A DNA stretch of 64,000 bases from Brevundimonas diminuta (GCF_022654015.1 NZ_CP073063.1:496001-560000); one strand, 5' to 3'. Positions 1-10,098 are shown, numbered from the stretch's first letter. Notes: a model not told the origin generated them from the letters alone. Program-made: numbers and translations.

Positions 1-203
1 ACTTTTGCGGATGTATTCAGGGAGTCTGCAAGCGCAACTTCGTTGAGTACATTGTCCGCGCTGATGGCGTTTGGCGGTCCATACAGGACCTGACCACTTA
101 GGCCGAGCGAACTCAGTGACGTCAGGAGGTTTCGGCCGTATGTCGCTATGCCTGTGCCATTAGGCAGGGCTAAGTTGTAGCCGTCGATGCAAACTGTGCT
201 CAT
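1..203 (-). CDS. Glycosyltransferase (GT4-like), N-terminal fragment
   Basis: Partial gene running off the left edge. Reading leftward from ATG at 203-201 gives an open frame to the edge beginning MSTVCIDGYNLALPNGTG, followed by an IATYGRNLL stretch and an LYGPPNAI segment. This start is typical of GT-B fold glycosyltransferases that transfer a sugar from a nucleotide donor during lipopolysaccharide or capsule synthesis: an IDG(Y/F)NL strand, then a Gly-rich GTGIATY loop. The first 300 bases are clearly less GC-rich than the rest of the window, which is common at polysaccharide loci. Only 67 residues are visible, so the donor sugar and family are uncertain; the GT4-like call is inferred from the N-terminus alone. 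Confidence 0.65.
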   Translation of the reverse strand, partial: MSTVCIDGYNLALPNGTGIATYGRNLLTSLSSLGLSGQVLYGPPNAISADNVLNEVALADSLNTSAK

Positions 204-347
204 GTCGAAGGCCTAATGCCTTTCGAAACCTATTGAAATGCAGCTCCGTAGAATTCTCCAGAAAGATTGGAAGTTTGAGATAACGGGAAAGGATAATTAT
301 CGTGGTAGCGTGACACCGCCCCCATCCCCCGCTATTTCGCGCGCGTG

Positions 348-1277
348 ATGAACGAAACAGAACGCCAGTCGGAAGAACGCAGCTGGGAGACGGCGAAGAC
401 GCTCGCCGAGGCCTTGCCGTATATTCAGGTGTATGACCGCGAGACCGTGGTCATCAAGTACGGCGGTCACGCCATGGGCGAGAGCGCCGTGGCGCGTCAG
501 TTTGCGGCCGATGTGGTGCTGCTGAAGCTGATGGGCGTGAACCCGGTGGTGGTGCATGGCGGCGGGCCGCAGATCAGCGCCATGCTGGACAAGGCCGGGG
601 TGAAGTCCAGCTTCGTCGACGGGCTGCGGGTTACCGATCCCGCGACGATGGAGGTCGCCGAGATGGTGCTGTCGGGCGCGGTGAATAAAGAAATCGCCCA
701 CTGGATCACCATGGCCGGCAAGGAGGCGGACGTGCGCGGCGTCGGCCTGTCGGGCAAGGACGCCGGTCTGCTGACGGTCGAGAAGACGCGCCGCACCAAG
801 CGCGACCCCGACAGCATGATCGAGCATGAGGTCGATCTGGGCTATGTCGGCGAACCGACCAAGGTCGATCCCAAGCTGATCGCCGGCCTGATCGCGTCCG
901 AGACCGAAGACTGGGTCCCGGTCATCGCCCCGATCGGCGTGGCCGAAGACGGCCAGACCTACAACGTCAACGCCGACACGGTGGCGGGCGCCGTGGCGGG
1001 GTCGCTGAACGCCAAGCGGATGCTGTTGCTGACGGACGTGCCGGGGGTCAAAGGCGCGGACGGCGACATCATCCGCCAGATGACGCTGGACGAGACGCAA
1101 AACCTGATCGACACGGGCGTCGCCACCGGCGGCATGATCCCCAAGCTGGAGACGGCCATGGCCGCCGTTCGCGCGGGCGTCGAGGCGGTGGTCATTCTGG
1201 ACGGGCGTCGGCCGCACGCCATGCTGGTCGAGTTGTTCACCGAATTCGGCGCCGGCACCCTGGTGAAGGCGTCTTGA
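348..1277 (+). CDS. argB: Acetylglutamate kinase ArgB
   Basis: Phosphorylates N-acetyl-L-glutamate with ATP, the second step of arginine synthesis, in the cytoplasm. The amino-acid-kinase fold is plain: a [10 protein letters not shown] lysine/glycine loop, the [10 protein letters not shown] substrate loop, an [12 protein letters not shown] segment and a C-terminal [11 protein letters not shown] motif. About 309 residues, normal for the long arginine-sensitive ArgB type with an N-terminal helix. GTG at 345 is directly before ATG at 348; I chose the ATG, and the difference is one residue. The stop overlaps the TTG start of the next gene by 4 bases, so argB, the HAD gene and dapD look co-translated. 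Confidence 0.95.
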   Translation: MNETERQSEERSWETAKTLAEALPYIQVYDRETVVIKYGGHAMGESAVARQFAADVVLLKLMGVNPVVVHGGGPQISAMLDKAGVKSSFVDGLRVTDPATMEVAEMVLSGAVNKEIAHWITMAGKEADVRGVGLSGKDAGLLTVEKTRRTKRDPDSMIEHEVDLGYVGEPTKVDPKLIAGLIASETEDWVPVIAPIGVAEDGQTYNVNADTVAGAVAGSLNAKRMLLLTDVPGVKGADGDIIRQMTLDETQNLIDTGVATGGMIPKLETAMAAVRAGVEAVVILDGRRPHAMLVELFTEFGAGTLVKAS

Positions 1278-1944
1278 TCGACCCCCATTCCACATCCCTT
1301 GGGCATGTGCGCGCCTGGGTGTTCGACATGGACGACACCCTGTATCCGCGCGAGCAGGGTCTGATGCGGCTGGTCCAGGCGCGCATCAACGCCTTCGTGG
1401 TCGAGGCCGTCGGGCTGGAGCCCGAGGCCGCAGCCGCGATGCAGCGCCAGTTCCTGGACGAACACGGCACGACCCTGGCCGGGTTGATGGCCAACTATGC
1501 CGTCGATACCGAACGGTTCCTGCGCGAGGTGCACGACGTGCCGCTGGATGGCGTCGAGCCCAATCCACGTCTGGCCGAGCGGCTGAAGGCTCTGCCCGGT
1601 CGTTGCTATGTCTTCACCAACGGCGCGCGGGATTACGCCCACCGTGTGCTGGACCGGATCGGGGTCGCCGACTGTTTCGAAGGCGTCTTCGCCATCGAGG
1701 ATGGGGATCTGACGCCCAAGCCCAATCCCGCGACCTTCCGCCGGATGCTGGAGCAATTCGACATTGATCCGCACCGATCCGCCTTCTTCGAGGACACGCC
1801 CAAGAACCTGGAACCGGCCAAGGCGTTGGGCATGGCGACGGTGCTGATCGGCGACGGTCATGGCAAGCCGATCGGGCCGCACATCGACCATGTGGCCCCG
1901 GACCTTCTCGACTTCCTCTCCGACCTGCCCTTCAAGGACGCCGC

Positions 1945-1948
<4 letters not shown>
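1274..1948 (+). CDS. HAD-family hydrolase, pyrimidine 5'-nucleotidase type
   Basis: A cytoplasmic phosphatase of the haloacid dehalogenase superfamily. Motif I is FDMDDTLYP with the two catalytic aspartates, motif II is VFTNG, and later [10 protein letters not shown] and FFEDTPKNL supply the motif III lysine and motif IV acids. The DDTLYP variant and the 224-residue length match the SDT1/pyrimidine 5'-nucleotidase group rather than sugar phosphatases. It begins at TTG overlapping the argB stop and its own stop overlaps the dapD ATG by 4 bases. It is therefore expressed from the amino-acid operon, although no step of arginine or lysine synthesis needs it. The true substrate is unknown. Confidence 0.85.
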
Positions 1949-2814
<866 letters not shown>

Positions 2815-4152
2815 TCAGGCCGCAACGCGGATAGGTTGCATCGCAGGCGTGTCGAACGTCGCGTGCAAGGTGAAGGTCGATCCCTGGCCGGGGGTCGACG
2901 TCACCGTGATCTCGCCGTCCATCAGGGCGGCCAGACGCTGGCAGATGCTGAGGCCCAGGCCGGTGCCGCCGAACTTGCGGGTGGATGACCCGTCCACCTG
3001 AGAGAAGGGCTGGAACAGGCGCGTCAGATCGTCGGCGGCGATGCCGATGCCGGAATCGGCGACCCCAAGCCGCAAGGTCGTGCGGCCCTCGCCTGCCGGC
3101 TCGCTGTCGATGATCAGGCGAACCTCGCCCTTGGGCGTGAACTTGATGGCGTTGGCCAGAAGGTTGTGCGTCACCTGGGCCAGGCGCAGCGGGTCCATTC
3201 TGAGGAGCGGCGGCAACGGGCCGCGGATGTCGGTCGTGAAGGTCAGTCCGCGCGCCTCGGCCTGGGCCTTGAACGGACCCGTCAACCGGGCGGCGAGGGT
3301 CTCGGCTTCGACATCGACGAAGTCCAACTCCATCTTGCCGGATTCGATCTTGGTAATGTCGAGTATGTCGTTCAGCAGCACCATAAGCCCTTCGCCGGAA
3401 TCGCGGATCACGCCGACGAACTCCTTCTGGCGGTCGCTGAGCTCGGACATCTGCAACAGTTGCGCGGCCCCCAGAACCCCGTTCATCGGGGTGCGAAGCT
3501 CATGAGAGATGACGCCCAGGAAGTTGGACTTGGCGGCGCTGGCGGCGTTTGCGCTATCGCGCGCGGTTTCCAACTCGGCGATCAGTTCGGCCTGCCGGCG
3601 GTTGACGGCTTCCAGATCGCTGTCCTTCATCTGGGTGATGGCCACCTTGATCAGCAAGGCCAGCGCCAAAACCGGGATCATGCTGACGACCACCCAAAAG
3701 CCCGGCGTGCCCCACAGTTTCGCGAACAGCAGCACCACGACCACCGAATAGGGCGCTGATGCGATCAGGGCCTCGCGGGGCGCGGCGCGCATCTGGGTGA
3801 AGACCAGCACATAGCCGGCCATGAGAAGGGCGACGCCCAGCGGCACGCCATAGGCGCCGCCGTAAAGGAAGGCGAGCAGCGGCGCCGCCGACCAGGCGAT
3901 GCAGGAAATGGTGGCGGCCGTCAGCTTGATCCGCCCGTGCAGTCGCTCATTTCGGATCACCAAGACCCGTTCGGCGAACGTTCGCAGCAGGCCTGACGCG
4001 GTCGCCGCTGCAAACCACAACATTGTGGTCGCCCAATCGGTGACGGTGAACAGGGCAACCGCCCAACTGGCGATGATCAGATACCGCATGTGACCGTCTG
4101 CAATCAGATGCTGGAGCAGGGAACGGCCAGGGTGGGTCTTGAACGTCGTCAT
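2815..4152 (-). CDS. Membrane sensor histidine kinase
   Basis: Orphan sensor kinase of 445 residues. About 170 N-terminal residues form several hydrophobic segments, probably six membrane helices, with no obvious periplasmic domain. A short coiled linker follows, then HisKA with SHELRTPMNG (phospho-acceptor His) and a full ATPase domain: NLLANAIKF (N box), DSGIGIA (G1), FQPFSQVDGSS (F box) and FGGTGLGLSI (G2). The protein ends after the ATPase domain, so there is no receiver. No response regulator lies nearby; partner and stimulus are unknown. It converges on dapD with no intergenic base. Confidence 0.9.
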   Translation of the reverse strand: MTTFKTHPGRSLLQHLIADGHMRYLIIASWAVALFTVTDWATTMLWFAAATASGLLRTFAERVLVIRNERLHGRIKLTAATISCIAWSAAPLLAFLYGGAYGVPLGVALLMAGYVLVFTQMRAAPREALIASAPYSVVVVLLFAKLWGTPGFWVVVSMIPVLALALLIKVAITQMKDSDLEAVNRRQAELIAELETARDSANAASAAKSNFLGVISHELRTPMNGVLGAAQLLQMSELSDRQKEFVGVIRDSGEGLMVLLNDILDITKIESGKMELDFVDVEAETLAARLTGPFKAQAEARGLTFTTDIRGPLPPLLRMDPLRLAQVTHNLLANAIKFTPKGEVRLIIDSEPAGEGRTTLRLGVADSGIGIAADDLTRLFQPFSQVDGSSTRKFGGTGLGLSICQRLAALMDGEITVTSTPGQGSTFTLHATFDTPAMQPIRVAA

Positions 4153-4300
4153 CTTCGGATCTCGCAGGGCTGGGAAGCAGCCTGGCCCGGCCTCCGCTAA
4201 GATACGATGAACGCTGACTTTTCTTTATCGAAGTGTCCGGAATCGAACATGGAACCCGAACCAGGGCAGTTGGAGGCGGCCGTCAGCCGCCTACAATCCA
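4153..4300. other. Intergenic region between sensor kinase and thrS, with small hairpin
   Basis: 148 bases between two leftward genes, upstream of the kinase and downstream of thrS. It holds a perfect 7-bp hairpin at 4274-4292 (AGGCGGC, loop CGTCA, GCCGCCT). This could help end thrS transcription but has no run of T after it on the minus strand. The kinase promoter should lie in 4153-4250, where an AT-richer stretch (TTTTCTTTATCG) stands out. No gene is seen. Confidence 0.4.
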
Positions 4301-6229
4301 TCAACCGGCGCGCTTTAGATCCGGCGGGGTCGCTTCGTCGGTCAGGAGGCGAATGGCTTCCTCGACCGTAACCAGGGTCTGGGCCTGCGAGCCCAAGCGG
4401 CGGATGGCGACCATGCCGTCTTCGGCTTCCTTGCGGCCGACGACCGCGATGACCGGCACCTTGCCGACCGAGTGTTCACGCACCTTGTAGCCGACCTTTT
4501 CGTTGCGCAGGTCGATCTCGGTGCGCAGGCCGGCGGCCTTGAACCTGGCCATCACGTCGCGGGCGTAGTCGTCGGCGTCGGAGGTGATTGTGGCCACGAC
4601 GGCCTGGGTCGGGGCCAGCCACAGCGGGAAGGCGCCGGCGTAGTTCTCGATCATGATGCCGATGAAGCGCTCGAATGAGCCCAGGATCGCGCGGTGCAGC
4701 ATGACCGGGCGGTGCTTCTGGCCATCCTCGGCGATGTAGGTGGCGTTCAGACGTTCGGGCAGGACATAGTCCAGCTGGATCGTGCCGCAGGTCCATTCGC
4801 GGCCGATCGCGTCCTTGACGATGAAGTCCAGCTTGGGCGCATAGAAGGCGCCGTCGCCCTCGGTCACGACCGGCTCGGTGCCGGCGGCGCGGGCGGCCTC
4901 AGCCATCAGGGTCTCGGCCTTGTCCCAGAACTCGTCCGTGCCGGCGCGGTTTTCGGGCCGGGTGCCCAGGCTGATGTAGGCCGTCTCCATGCCCAGGTCG
5001 GCATGGACGCTGCGGGCCAGTTTGATGAACTCGGCCGTCTCCTCGACGATCTGGTCTTCGCGGCAGAAGATGTGGGCGTCGTCCTGGGTGAAACCGCGCA
5101 CCCGCATCAGACCGTGCAGCGATCCTGACGGCTCATAGCGATGGCAGGCCCCAAACTCGGCCATGCGCAGCGGCAGTTCGCGATAGGACCGCTGACCCTG
5201 GTCGAAGATCTGAACGTGGCCCGGGCAGTTCATCGGCTTCAGGCTCAACTCCTCGCCCTCGACCGTCTCGCAGACGAACATATTGGGGCGATACTTGTCC
5301 CAGTGGCCGCTCTGTTCCCAGAATTTGCGGTCCAGCACTTGGGGCGTCTTGACCTCGACGTATCCGGCGGCGTCCAGGCGGCGGCGCATATAGGCTTCCA
5401 GCACGCGCCACAGGACCCAGCCCTTGGGATGCCAGAAGACCATGCCCCGGCCCTCTTCCTGCATGTGGAAGAGTTCCATCGCCTTGCCGACCTTGCGATG
5501 GTCGCGCTTCTCGGCCTCTTCCAGACGCTGCAGATGGGCGTCCAAGTCTTCCTTGGTGGCCCAGGCGGTGCCGTAGATGCGTTGCAACTGCTCGCGCTTG
5601 GAATCGCCCCGCCAATAGGCGCCGGCCAACTTGGTCAGTTTGAACGCCTTGCCGACGTGGCGCGTCGAGGGGAAGTGCGGGCCCCGGCACAGGTCGATCC
5701 AGTCGCCCTGTTTGTACAGGGTGATCGTCTCGGTGCCCGGCAGGTCGCGGATCAGCTCAGCCTTGAACTTCTCGCCGCGCGCCTCGAAGAATTGGATGGC
5801 CTCATCCCGCTCCCAGACCTCGCGCTCGAACTTAGCGTCGCGATCCACGATCCGGCCCATCTCCTTTTCGATGGCGGCGAAGTCGTCGGTGGAGAAGGGC
5901 TCTTCGCGGTAGAAGTCGTAGTAGAAGCCGTCCTCGATCGCCGGCCCGATCGTGACCTGGGTGCCGGGGAACAGGGTCTGGACCGCCTCGGCCAGGACGT
6001 GGGCCGTGTCGTGGCGGATCGTGTAGAGGGCGGCGGGGTCGTCGCGCATGATCAGTCGGAAGTCGCCGCCCGTCTCCAGCACCCGGCCCATGTCGCGTTG
6101 CTCGCCGTTCAGTTCGGCCAGCACGGCCTTCTTCGCCAGCGACGGCGAGATCGAGGTCGCGACGTCGCGCGCCGTCGAACCGGCCGGGTATTGGCGCACC
6201 GCGCCGTCGGGGAATTTCAGGTCGATCAT
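4301..6229 (-). CDS. thrS: Threonyl-tRNA synthetase
   Basis: Charges tRNA-Thr with threonine. All domains are present in 642 residues. There is a TGS-like N-terminus and an editing domain with HDTAHVLAEA (HxxxH) and DLCRGPHFPST. The class II catalytic core has MNCPGH zinc/active-site Cys, the motif 2 arginine in FGACHRYEPSG, and RVRGFTQDDAHIF. Motif 3 is followed by an anticodon-binding domain (ITSDADDYA to IAVVGRKE). It follows yidD by 3 bases and is probably the last gene of the leftward group starting with the TPR protein at 8626. Confidence 0.97.
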   Translation of the reverse strand: MIDLKFPDGAVRQYPAGSTARDVATSISPSLAKKAVLAELNGEQRDMGRVLETGGDFRLIMRDDPAALYTIRHDTAHVLAEAVQTLFPGTQVTIGPAIEDGFYYDFYREEPFSTDDFAAIEKEMGRIVDRDAKFEREVWERDEAIQFFEARGEKFKAELIRDLPGTETITLYKQGDWIDLCRGPHFPSTRHVGKAFKLTKLAGAYWRGDSKREQLQRIYGTAWATKEDLDAHLQRLEEAEKRDHRKVGKAMELFHMQEEGRGMVFWHPKGWVLWRVLEAYMRRRLDAAGYVEVKTPQVLDRKFWEQSGHWDKYRPNMFVCETVEGEELSLKPMNCPGHVQIFDQGQRSYRELPLRMAEFGACHRYEPSGSLHGLMRVRGFTQDDAHIFCREDQIVEETAEFIKLARSVHADLGMETAYISLGTRPENRAGTDEFWDKAETLMAEAARAAGTEPVVTEGDGAFYAPKLDFIVKDAIGREWTCGTIQLDYVLPERLNATYIAEDGQKHRPVMLHRAILGSFERFIGIMIENYAGAFPLWLAPTQAVVATITSDADDYARDVMARFKAAGLRTEIDLRNEKVGYKVREHSVGKVPVIAVVGRKEAEDGMVAIRRLGSQAQTLVTVEEAIRLLTDEATPPDLKRAG

Positions 6230-6232
6230 GTG

Positions 6233-6463
6233 TCAGTCTTTAACTGGCGGGACCGGGTCGTATCCCGATCCCCCGAAGGGATGGCATTTACAGAGCCTGC
6301 GCACGGTGAGCCACCCCCCCTTTACCGGGCCGTGCTGGATCAGGGCGTCGCGCCCGTAATCCGAACAGGTCGGCAGGAACCGGCACTGCTGGCCGATCAG
6401 GGGAGACAGCGTCAGCTTGTAGCCCCGATGGGCCGCGCGCACGCCGCGTTCATAGAGAGACAT
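6233..6463 (-). CDS. yidD: Membrane protein insertion efficiency factor YidD
   Basis: Small (76-residue) inner-membrane-associated protein that assists YidC-dependent insertion of membrane proteins. Diagnostic motifs are [21 protein letters not shown] and [15 protein letters not shown], with the conserved cysteines. A longer frame runs to 6562, but its extra 33 residues resemble no YidD. The ATG at 6463 gives [17 protein letters not shown], the usual family start. yidD normally lies beside rnpA and yidC; here it sits 3 bases before thrS, an arrangement seen in other alphaproteobacteria. Confidence 0.93.
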   Translation of the reverse strand: MSLYERGVRAAHRGYKLTLSPLIGQQCRFLPTCSDYGRDALIQHGPVKGGWLTVRRLCKCHPFGGSGYDPVPPVKD

Positions 6464-6575
6464 CACGTCCCTTTGCCGGAGTTTGGCCTTTGCCGGAGTG
6501 TGGTGGGGCCGGGGGCTTGAGAGGTTCGCCGCGCTTATCCCCTGTTGCAGCAGGGGGATCAACCGGTCCTGCCCG

Positions 6576-7031
6576 TCAGGCCGCGCCGGCGAGACGCGTT
6601 CGGGCTGCGAGGGCCTTGTTCACCGCCTCCAGCGTCGCCTCCAGTGAGACCAGGGTCGAGGCGTGGCGGGCGGGGTAGTCGGCGACCTGTTTCAGCAGAC
6701 GCAAATCCTCGAACCGACCAACGGGTCCGTCGCCGCCGGATTTCAGCATGGCGATCATGGCGTCGCGGGCGTCCTCGAGATCATCGACCGACGCGCCGAT
6801 CACCGATTGACCCAGAACCCCGGCGGCGGCCTGGCCGAGGGCGCAGGCTTTGACGTCCTGGGCGAAGTCGGCGATGCGGCCTTCGTCGTCCAGCGTCACA
6901 TCGACCGTCGCGCGTGACCCGCACAGTTTCGCCACCCGCTCCCCGGTGCCCTGCGGCGCGGGCAAACGCCCAGCATGCGGCAGGTTCGCCGCCAGCGACA
7001 GGATGCGGGCGCTGTAGAGGTCGTCGATCAT
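6576..7031 (-). CDS. IscU/NifU-like Fe-S cluster scaffold family protein
   Basis: 151 residues with the IscU/SufU N-terminal fold. [11 protein letters not shown] is the usual start helix, [14 protein letters not shown] carries the first Cys (Cys37) and [13 protein letters not shown] the second (Cys63). The third cluster-binding Cys expected near the C-terminal helix is missing: the equivalent stretch is [16 protein letters not shown]. Two-Cys forms like this are widespread in alphaproteobacteria near yidD, so a role in Fe-S assembly is plausible but not shown. ATG at 7031 was preferred over an in-frame start at 7052 because it matches the family N-terminus. Confidence 0.85.
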   Translation of the reverse strand: MIDDLYSARILSLAANLPHAGRLPAPQGTGERVAKLCGSRATVDVTLDDEGRIADFAQDVKACALGQAAAGVLGQSVIGASVDDLEDARDAMIAMLKSGGDGPVGRFEDLRLLKQVADYPARHASTLVSLEATLEAVNKALAARTRLAGAA

Positions 7032-7050
7032 GGGGCGAAGATAGGCGCTC

Positions 7051-7089
7051 AATCCTCCCCCGTGAAGCGCGGCGTAAAGGGGGAGGATT
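7051..7089. repeat. Palindromic GC-rich intergenic element (REP-like)
   Basis: A perfect 11-bp inverted repeat: AATCCTCCCCC at 7051-7061 pairs with GGGGGAGGATT at 7079-7089 across a 17-base loop. It sits between the HAD stop and the start of the Fe-S scaffold gene on the same strand, overlapping the HAD stop codon by two bases. There is no T-run, so it is more likely a repeated extragenic palindrome or an RNA-processing hairpin than a terminator. A similar CCCTCC/GGAGGG palindrome lies at 20726-20756. Confidence 0.65.
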
Positions 7090-7747
7090 ACAGCGTCAGG
7101 ACGAGACGCCCATCGGATCGGACTTCCAAACTCGCATCCGCATAGTCCGCCAGAGTGGGATGATCCGTCTCCAGCGGATGGGTCCAGGCGGCGGTGACGA
7201 CCAGCACGTCGGCGCCGGCCGCTTCGCCCGCCTCGATGCCGGCCTCGGCGTCCTCGAACACCAGGCAGTCGGCGATGCTGAAGCCCAGGGTCGCGGCGGC
7301 CTTCAGATAGCCGGCGGGGTCAGGCTTGCCGCGTTCGACATCCTCGGCGGTGACCATGACCGCGGGCGGCGTGACGCCTGCGGCCTTAAGACGGGCGCGC
7401 GCCAGCGGGATCGAGGCGGACGTGACCACGGCCCAGCGGTCTGGCGGCAGGCGTTTGACGAAGTCGATGGCGCCGGGAATAGGGGCGACGCCGTCCACGT
7501 CCTCGATCTCGCCGCGCTCGACCCAGGCGACCTCGGCGTCCAGGTCAATATCGGGCAGGTTCTGACGACGAATGGTGTCGATCGCGCGCACACCGTGGAT
7601 GGTGGGAACGAAGGCGGCGACATCCAGCCCGTGGCGCTCGGCCCAGCGGGTCCAGACGCGCTCGGCGGCCAGGGTCGATGTGATCAGGGTGCCGTCCATG
7701 TCGAACAGGAAGGCCTGATAAGCGCGGGACGCGGGGAGGGCGGTCAT
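7088..7747 (-). CDS. HAD-IA phosphatase, sugar/glycerol phosphate type
   Basis: 219-residue HAD-superfamily hydrolase: motif I FLFDMDGTLI, a small helical cap, motif II VVTSAS, motif III lysine in GKPDPAGYLKAA and motif IV VFEDAEAGIEAG. The layout matches the DOG1/YfbT group that dephosphorylates small sugar or polyol phosphates. The substrate cannot be read from the sequence. ATG at 7747 (MTALPASRAY) is preferred over 7762 because it puts motif I at the normal distance. It lies 42 bases downstream of the TPR gene, likely in one leftward transcript. Confidence 0.88.
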   Translation of the reverse strand: MTALPASRAYQAFLFDMDGTLITSTLAAERVWTRWAERHGLDVAAFVPTIHGVRAIDTIRRQNLPDIDLDAEVAWVERGEIEDVDGVAPIPGAIDFVKRLPPDRWAVVTSASIPLARARLKAAGVTPPAVMVTAEDVERGKPDPAGYLKAAATLGFSIADCLVFEDAEAGIEAGEAAGADVLVVTAAWTHPLETDHPTLADYADASLEVRSDGRLVLTL

Positions 7748-7789
7748 GGCCTCATCCACCATGCGGGCGGTCAGACCGCAACGGGCGGA

Positions 7790-8626
7790 TCAGCCGCCTT
7801 GCAGCGAATTCCAGGTGCGGGCGGTGTCGGTCGCAGGTGACGAGGTCGCCGCGCCGCCGCCGGACGTCGCCGCGCCGCTCGTGCTGCGCGAGCGCAGCCA
7901 TTGCAGGTTCTGCTCGGCCTGTTCGGGGGGCAGTTCGCGGCGCAGGATCTGTTCGGCCTCGCCCATCTTGCCCTGAAGGCCCAGCACCATGGCCAGGTTC
8001 TGGCGCACCTTGGCCGAGGCGGTCGGCTGGGCCACGGCGCGACGCAGCAGGGTCTCGGCGCCCGGCGCATCGCCATGCGTCAGGGCGGCAGTGGCCGCGT
8101 TGGTCAGGACGTCGGGGTTGTCGGGCGACAGGGCCAGGGCCTGGTTCCAGGCGGCGCGGGCGTCGTCGGTGCGACGCACCTGCTCGTAGGCCACGCCCAG
8201 CAGGGAGTAGGGCCGCCAATCGCGCGGCGCCAGGTCGCGCGCCTGCTCCAGCGGCGCGACGCCGTAAAAGGCCTGGCCGCGCGCGATGTGGGCGCGGCCC
8301 AGCTCCAGCAGGGCGTCCAGATTGTTGGGCTGGAGCGTCAATGTCGCCTGGGCGGCCTCGGCCGCCTGATCGTATCGGCCCAGCTCACGCAGGGCCTGGG
8401 CCAGTTTCACGCCCGCTACGGCATCGGTCGGATCGGCCTGCTGCTCCGAGGCCCAGAAGACCGAGCGCGACAGGGCGTCCATCCGGTCATAGGTGGCCCG
8501 CACCGCAGCGGATGACGGCGCGCGAACCTGGGCCGCGGTCGCCGCCGTCGGATCAGCCGCCAGCGTCGGCGTGCCGGACAGGGCGATCAGGGCGACGGTT
8601 GCGAGAAGGGCGGGCATGCGCGACAT
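7790..8626 (-). CDS. Exported tetratricopeptide-repeat protein, TadD-like
   Basis: 278 residues with a clear signal peptide (MSRMPALLATVALIALSG, cleaved after TLA-A). Consecutive TPR units run from about residue 70 to 240 (ALRELGRYDQAAEAAQATL, LLGVAYEQVRRTDDARAAW, and so on). The tail is low-complexity Ser/Ala/Gly. The repeat spacing and secretion resemble TadD-type pilus assembly TPR proteins, but no tad genes are nearby, so a general envelope scaffold is equally likely. It is the first gene of the leftward group that continues to thrS. Confidence 0.75.
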   Translation of the reverse strand: MSRMPALLATVALIALSGTPTLAADPTAATAAQVRAPSSAAVRATYDRMDALSRSVFWASEQQADPTDAVAGVKLAQALRELGRYDQAAEAAQATLTLQPNNLDALLELGRAHIARGQAFYGVAPLEQARDLAPRDWRPYSLLGVAYEQVRRTDDARAAWNQALALSPDNPDVLTNAATAALTHGDAPGAETLLRRAVAQPTASAKVRQNLAMVLGLQGKMGEAEQILRRELPPEQAEQNLQWLRSRSTSGAATSGGGAATSSPATDTARTWNSLQGG

Positions 8627-8712
8627 GGGTCAGGTCCAGACGGTCCTAGAGGTCTCGGCCCTAGAATCGCCGGTTCGCGTCAACCGATGGTTAACTTCGT
8701 TTCGAGGGCCTC

Positions 8713-10098
8713 ATGTCCGTCTCGCATCCCCTGCTGGTGTCCGCCCAAGACGGCGACGGCGCCATCCCGATCCGCTTCGTTCAGGCGGGCGGCGTGTTGG
8801 AGGGCGCGGCCCGCCGCTGGGGCGCCGTGCACGGGTTCGAAGGCAAGCCGGGCCAGCTGTTGGTCGTACCGGACGCGGACGGTGAGATCGGCCAGGTGGT
8901 CGTCGGCGCGGGCGCGACCTTTGACCCTATGAGCGTGCGGGGACTGTCGGCGCGGCTCCCGGGCGGCCTCTATAGGCTTGAGGTCGCCGCGCAGGACGCG
9001 GAACTGGCGACCCTGGCCTTCCTGCTGGGGGGCTATGTCTTCGACCGCTATAAGGCCCGGCCGGACCGGACGCCCGTGCGGCTGGTCGCGCCGGACGGTG
9101 TGGACGTCGCCGAAATCTCGCGCATCGCCGCCGCCTGCGCTCTGGCCCGCGAAATGGTCGATACGCCCGCCGCCGATATGGGGCCGTTGCAGATCGAGAC
9201 CATCGCCCGCGAGATTGCAGAGAGCGCCCGCGCCGAGATCACCGTCACGACCGGCGACGCCCTGCTGGAAGACAACTATCCGGCCATCCACGCGGTGGGG
9301 CGCGCCGCCGCCCCGCACCGGGCGCCGCGCCTGATCGAGATCGGCTGGAAGCTGGACCGGACCGACCTGCCGCTGGTCGCCCTGGTCGGCAAGGGGGTGG
9401 TGTTCGACACTGGCGGTCTGGACCTGAAGCCCGCCGCCGGCATGCGCAACATGAAGAAGGATATGGGCGGCTCGGCCCATGCCCTGGCGCTGGGGCGGTT
9501 GGTGATGCAGGCGGACCTGCCCGTGCGGTTGGTGGTGATCGTCGCGGCGGTCGAGAACGCCGTGTCGGCCGACGCCTTCCGGCCCGGCGACATCCTGAAC
9601 AGCCGCAAGGGTCTGACCATCGAGATCGGCAATACGGACGCCGAAGGGCGGCTGATCCTGGCCGACGCCCTGACACGGGCGGACGAGCATCAACCCGACC
9701 TGACGCTGGACTTCGCCACCCTCACCGGGGCGGCGCGGATCGCCCTGGGTCCGGAGCTGCCGCCTCTTTACACAGACGACGAAGCCCTGGCCGCCGGGCT
9801 GCTTGCTGCGGCGGGTCAGGTGCGCGATCCCCTGTGGCGAATGCCGCTGTGGGCTGGCTATCGCGGCGCGCTGGACGCCGAGATCGCGGACCTGCGGAAC
9901 GACCCGGCCGGCTGGGCCCAGGCCGGCTCGGTGACGGCCGCCCTGTTCCTGCAAAAGTTCGCTCCGGCCACGGGGGCCTGGGCGCACATGGATATCTTCG
10001 CCTGGAACCCCCGCGCCCGCCCTGGCTATCCGGAAGGCGGCGAGGCCCAGGCGCTGAGAGCCTGCTACGCCATGCTGAAGGCCCGCTACGCGACGTAG
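8713..10098 (+). CDS. Leucyl aminopeptidase, M17 family
   Basis: Two-metal cytosolic aminopeptidase that removes N-terminal residues from peptides. The C-terminal catalytic domain has GKGVVFDTGGLDLKPA, the lysine/aspartate metal ligands in MKKDMGGSA, and the M17 signature NTDAEGRLILADAL. The N-terminal macro-like domain (residues 1-150) is divergent. 461 residues, a normal length. It is followed by a leftward membrane protein and, in the same orientation, by an NlpC/P60 hydrolase; M17 and C40 genes are often paired in alphaproteobacteria. Confidence 0.93.
   Translation: MSVSHPLLVSAQDGDGAIPIRFVQAGGVLEGAARRWGAVHGFEGKPGQLLVVPDADGEIGQVVVGAGATFDPMSVRGLSARLPGGLYRLEVAAQDAELATLAFLLGGYVFDRYKARPDRTPVRLVAPDGVDVAEISRIAAACALAREMVDTPAADMGPLQIETIAREIAESARAEITVTTGDALLEDNYPAIHAVGRAAAPHRAPRLIEIGWKLDRTDLPLVALVGKGVVFDTGGLDLKPAAGMRNMKKDMGGSAHALALGRLVMQADLPVRLVVIVAAVENAVSADAFRPGDILNSRKGLTIEIGNTDAEGRLILADALTRADEHQPDLTLDFATLTGAARIALGPELPPLYTDDEALAAGLLAAAGQVRDPLWRMPLWAGYRGALDAEIADLRNDPAGWAQAGSVTAALFLQKFAPATGAWAHMDIFAWNPRARPGYPEGGEAQALRACYAMLKARYAT

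Noticed and set aside
4236..4275. tRNA-like T-loop fragment (minus-strand GTTCGATTCC and GGTTCGGGTTCC) after thrS
   Set aside because: The flanking stems do not pair and there is no anticodon arm or CCA; probably chance.
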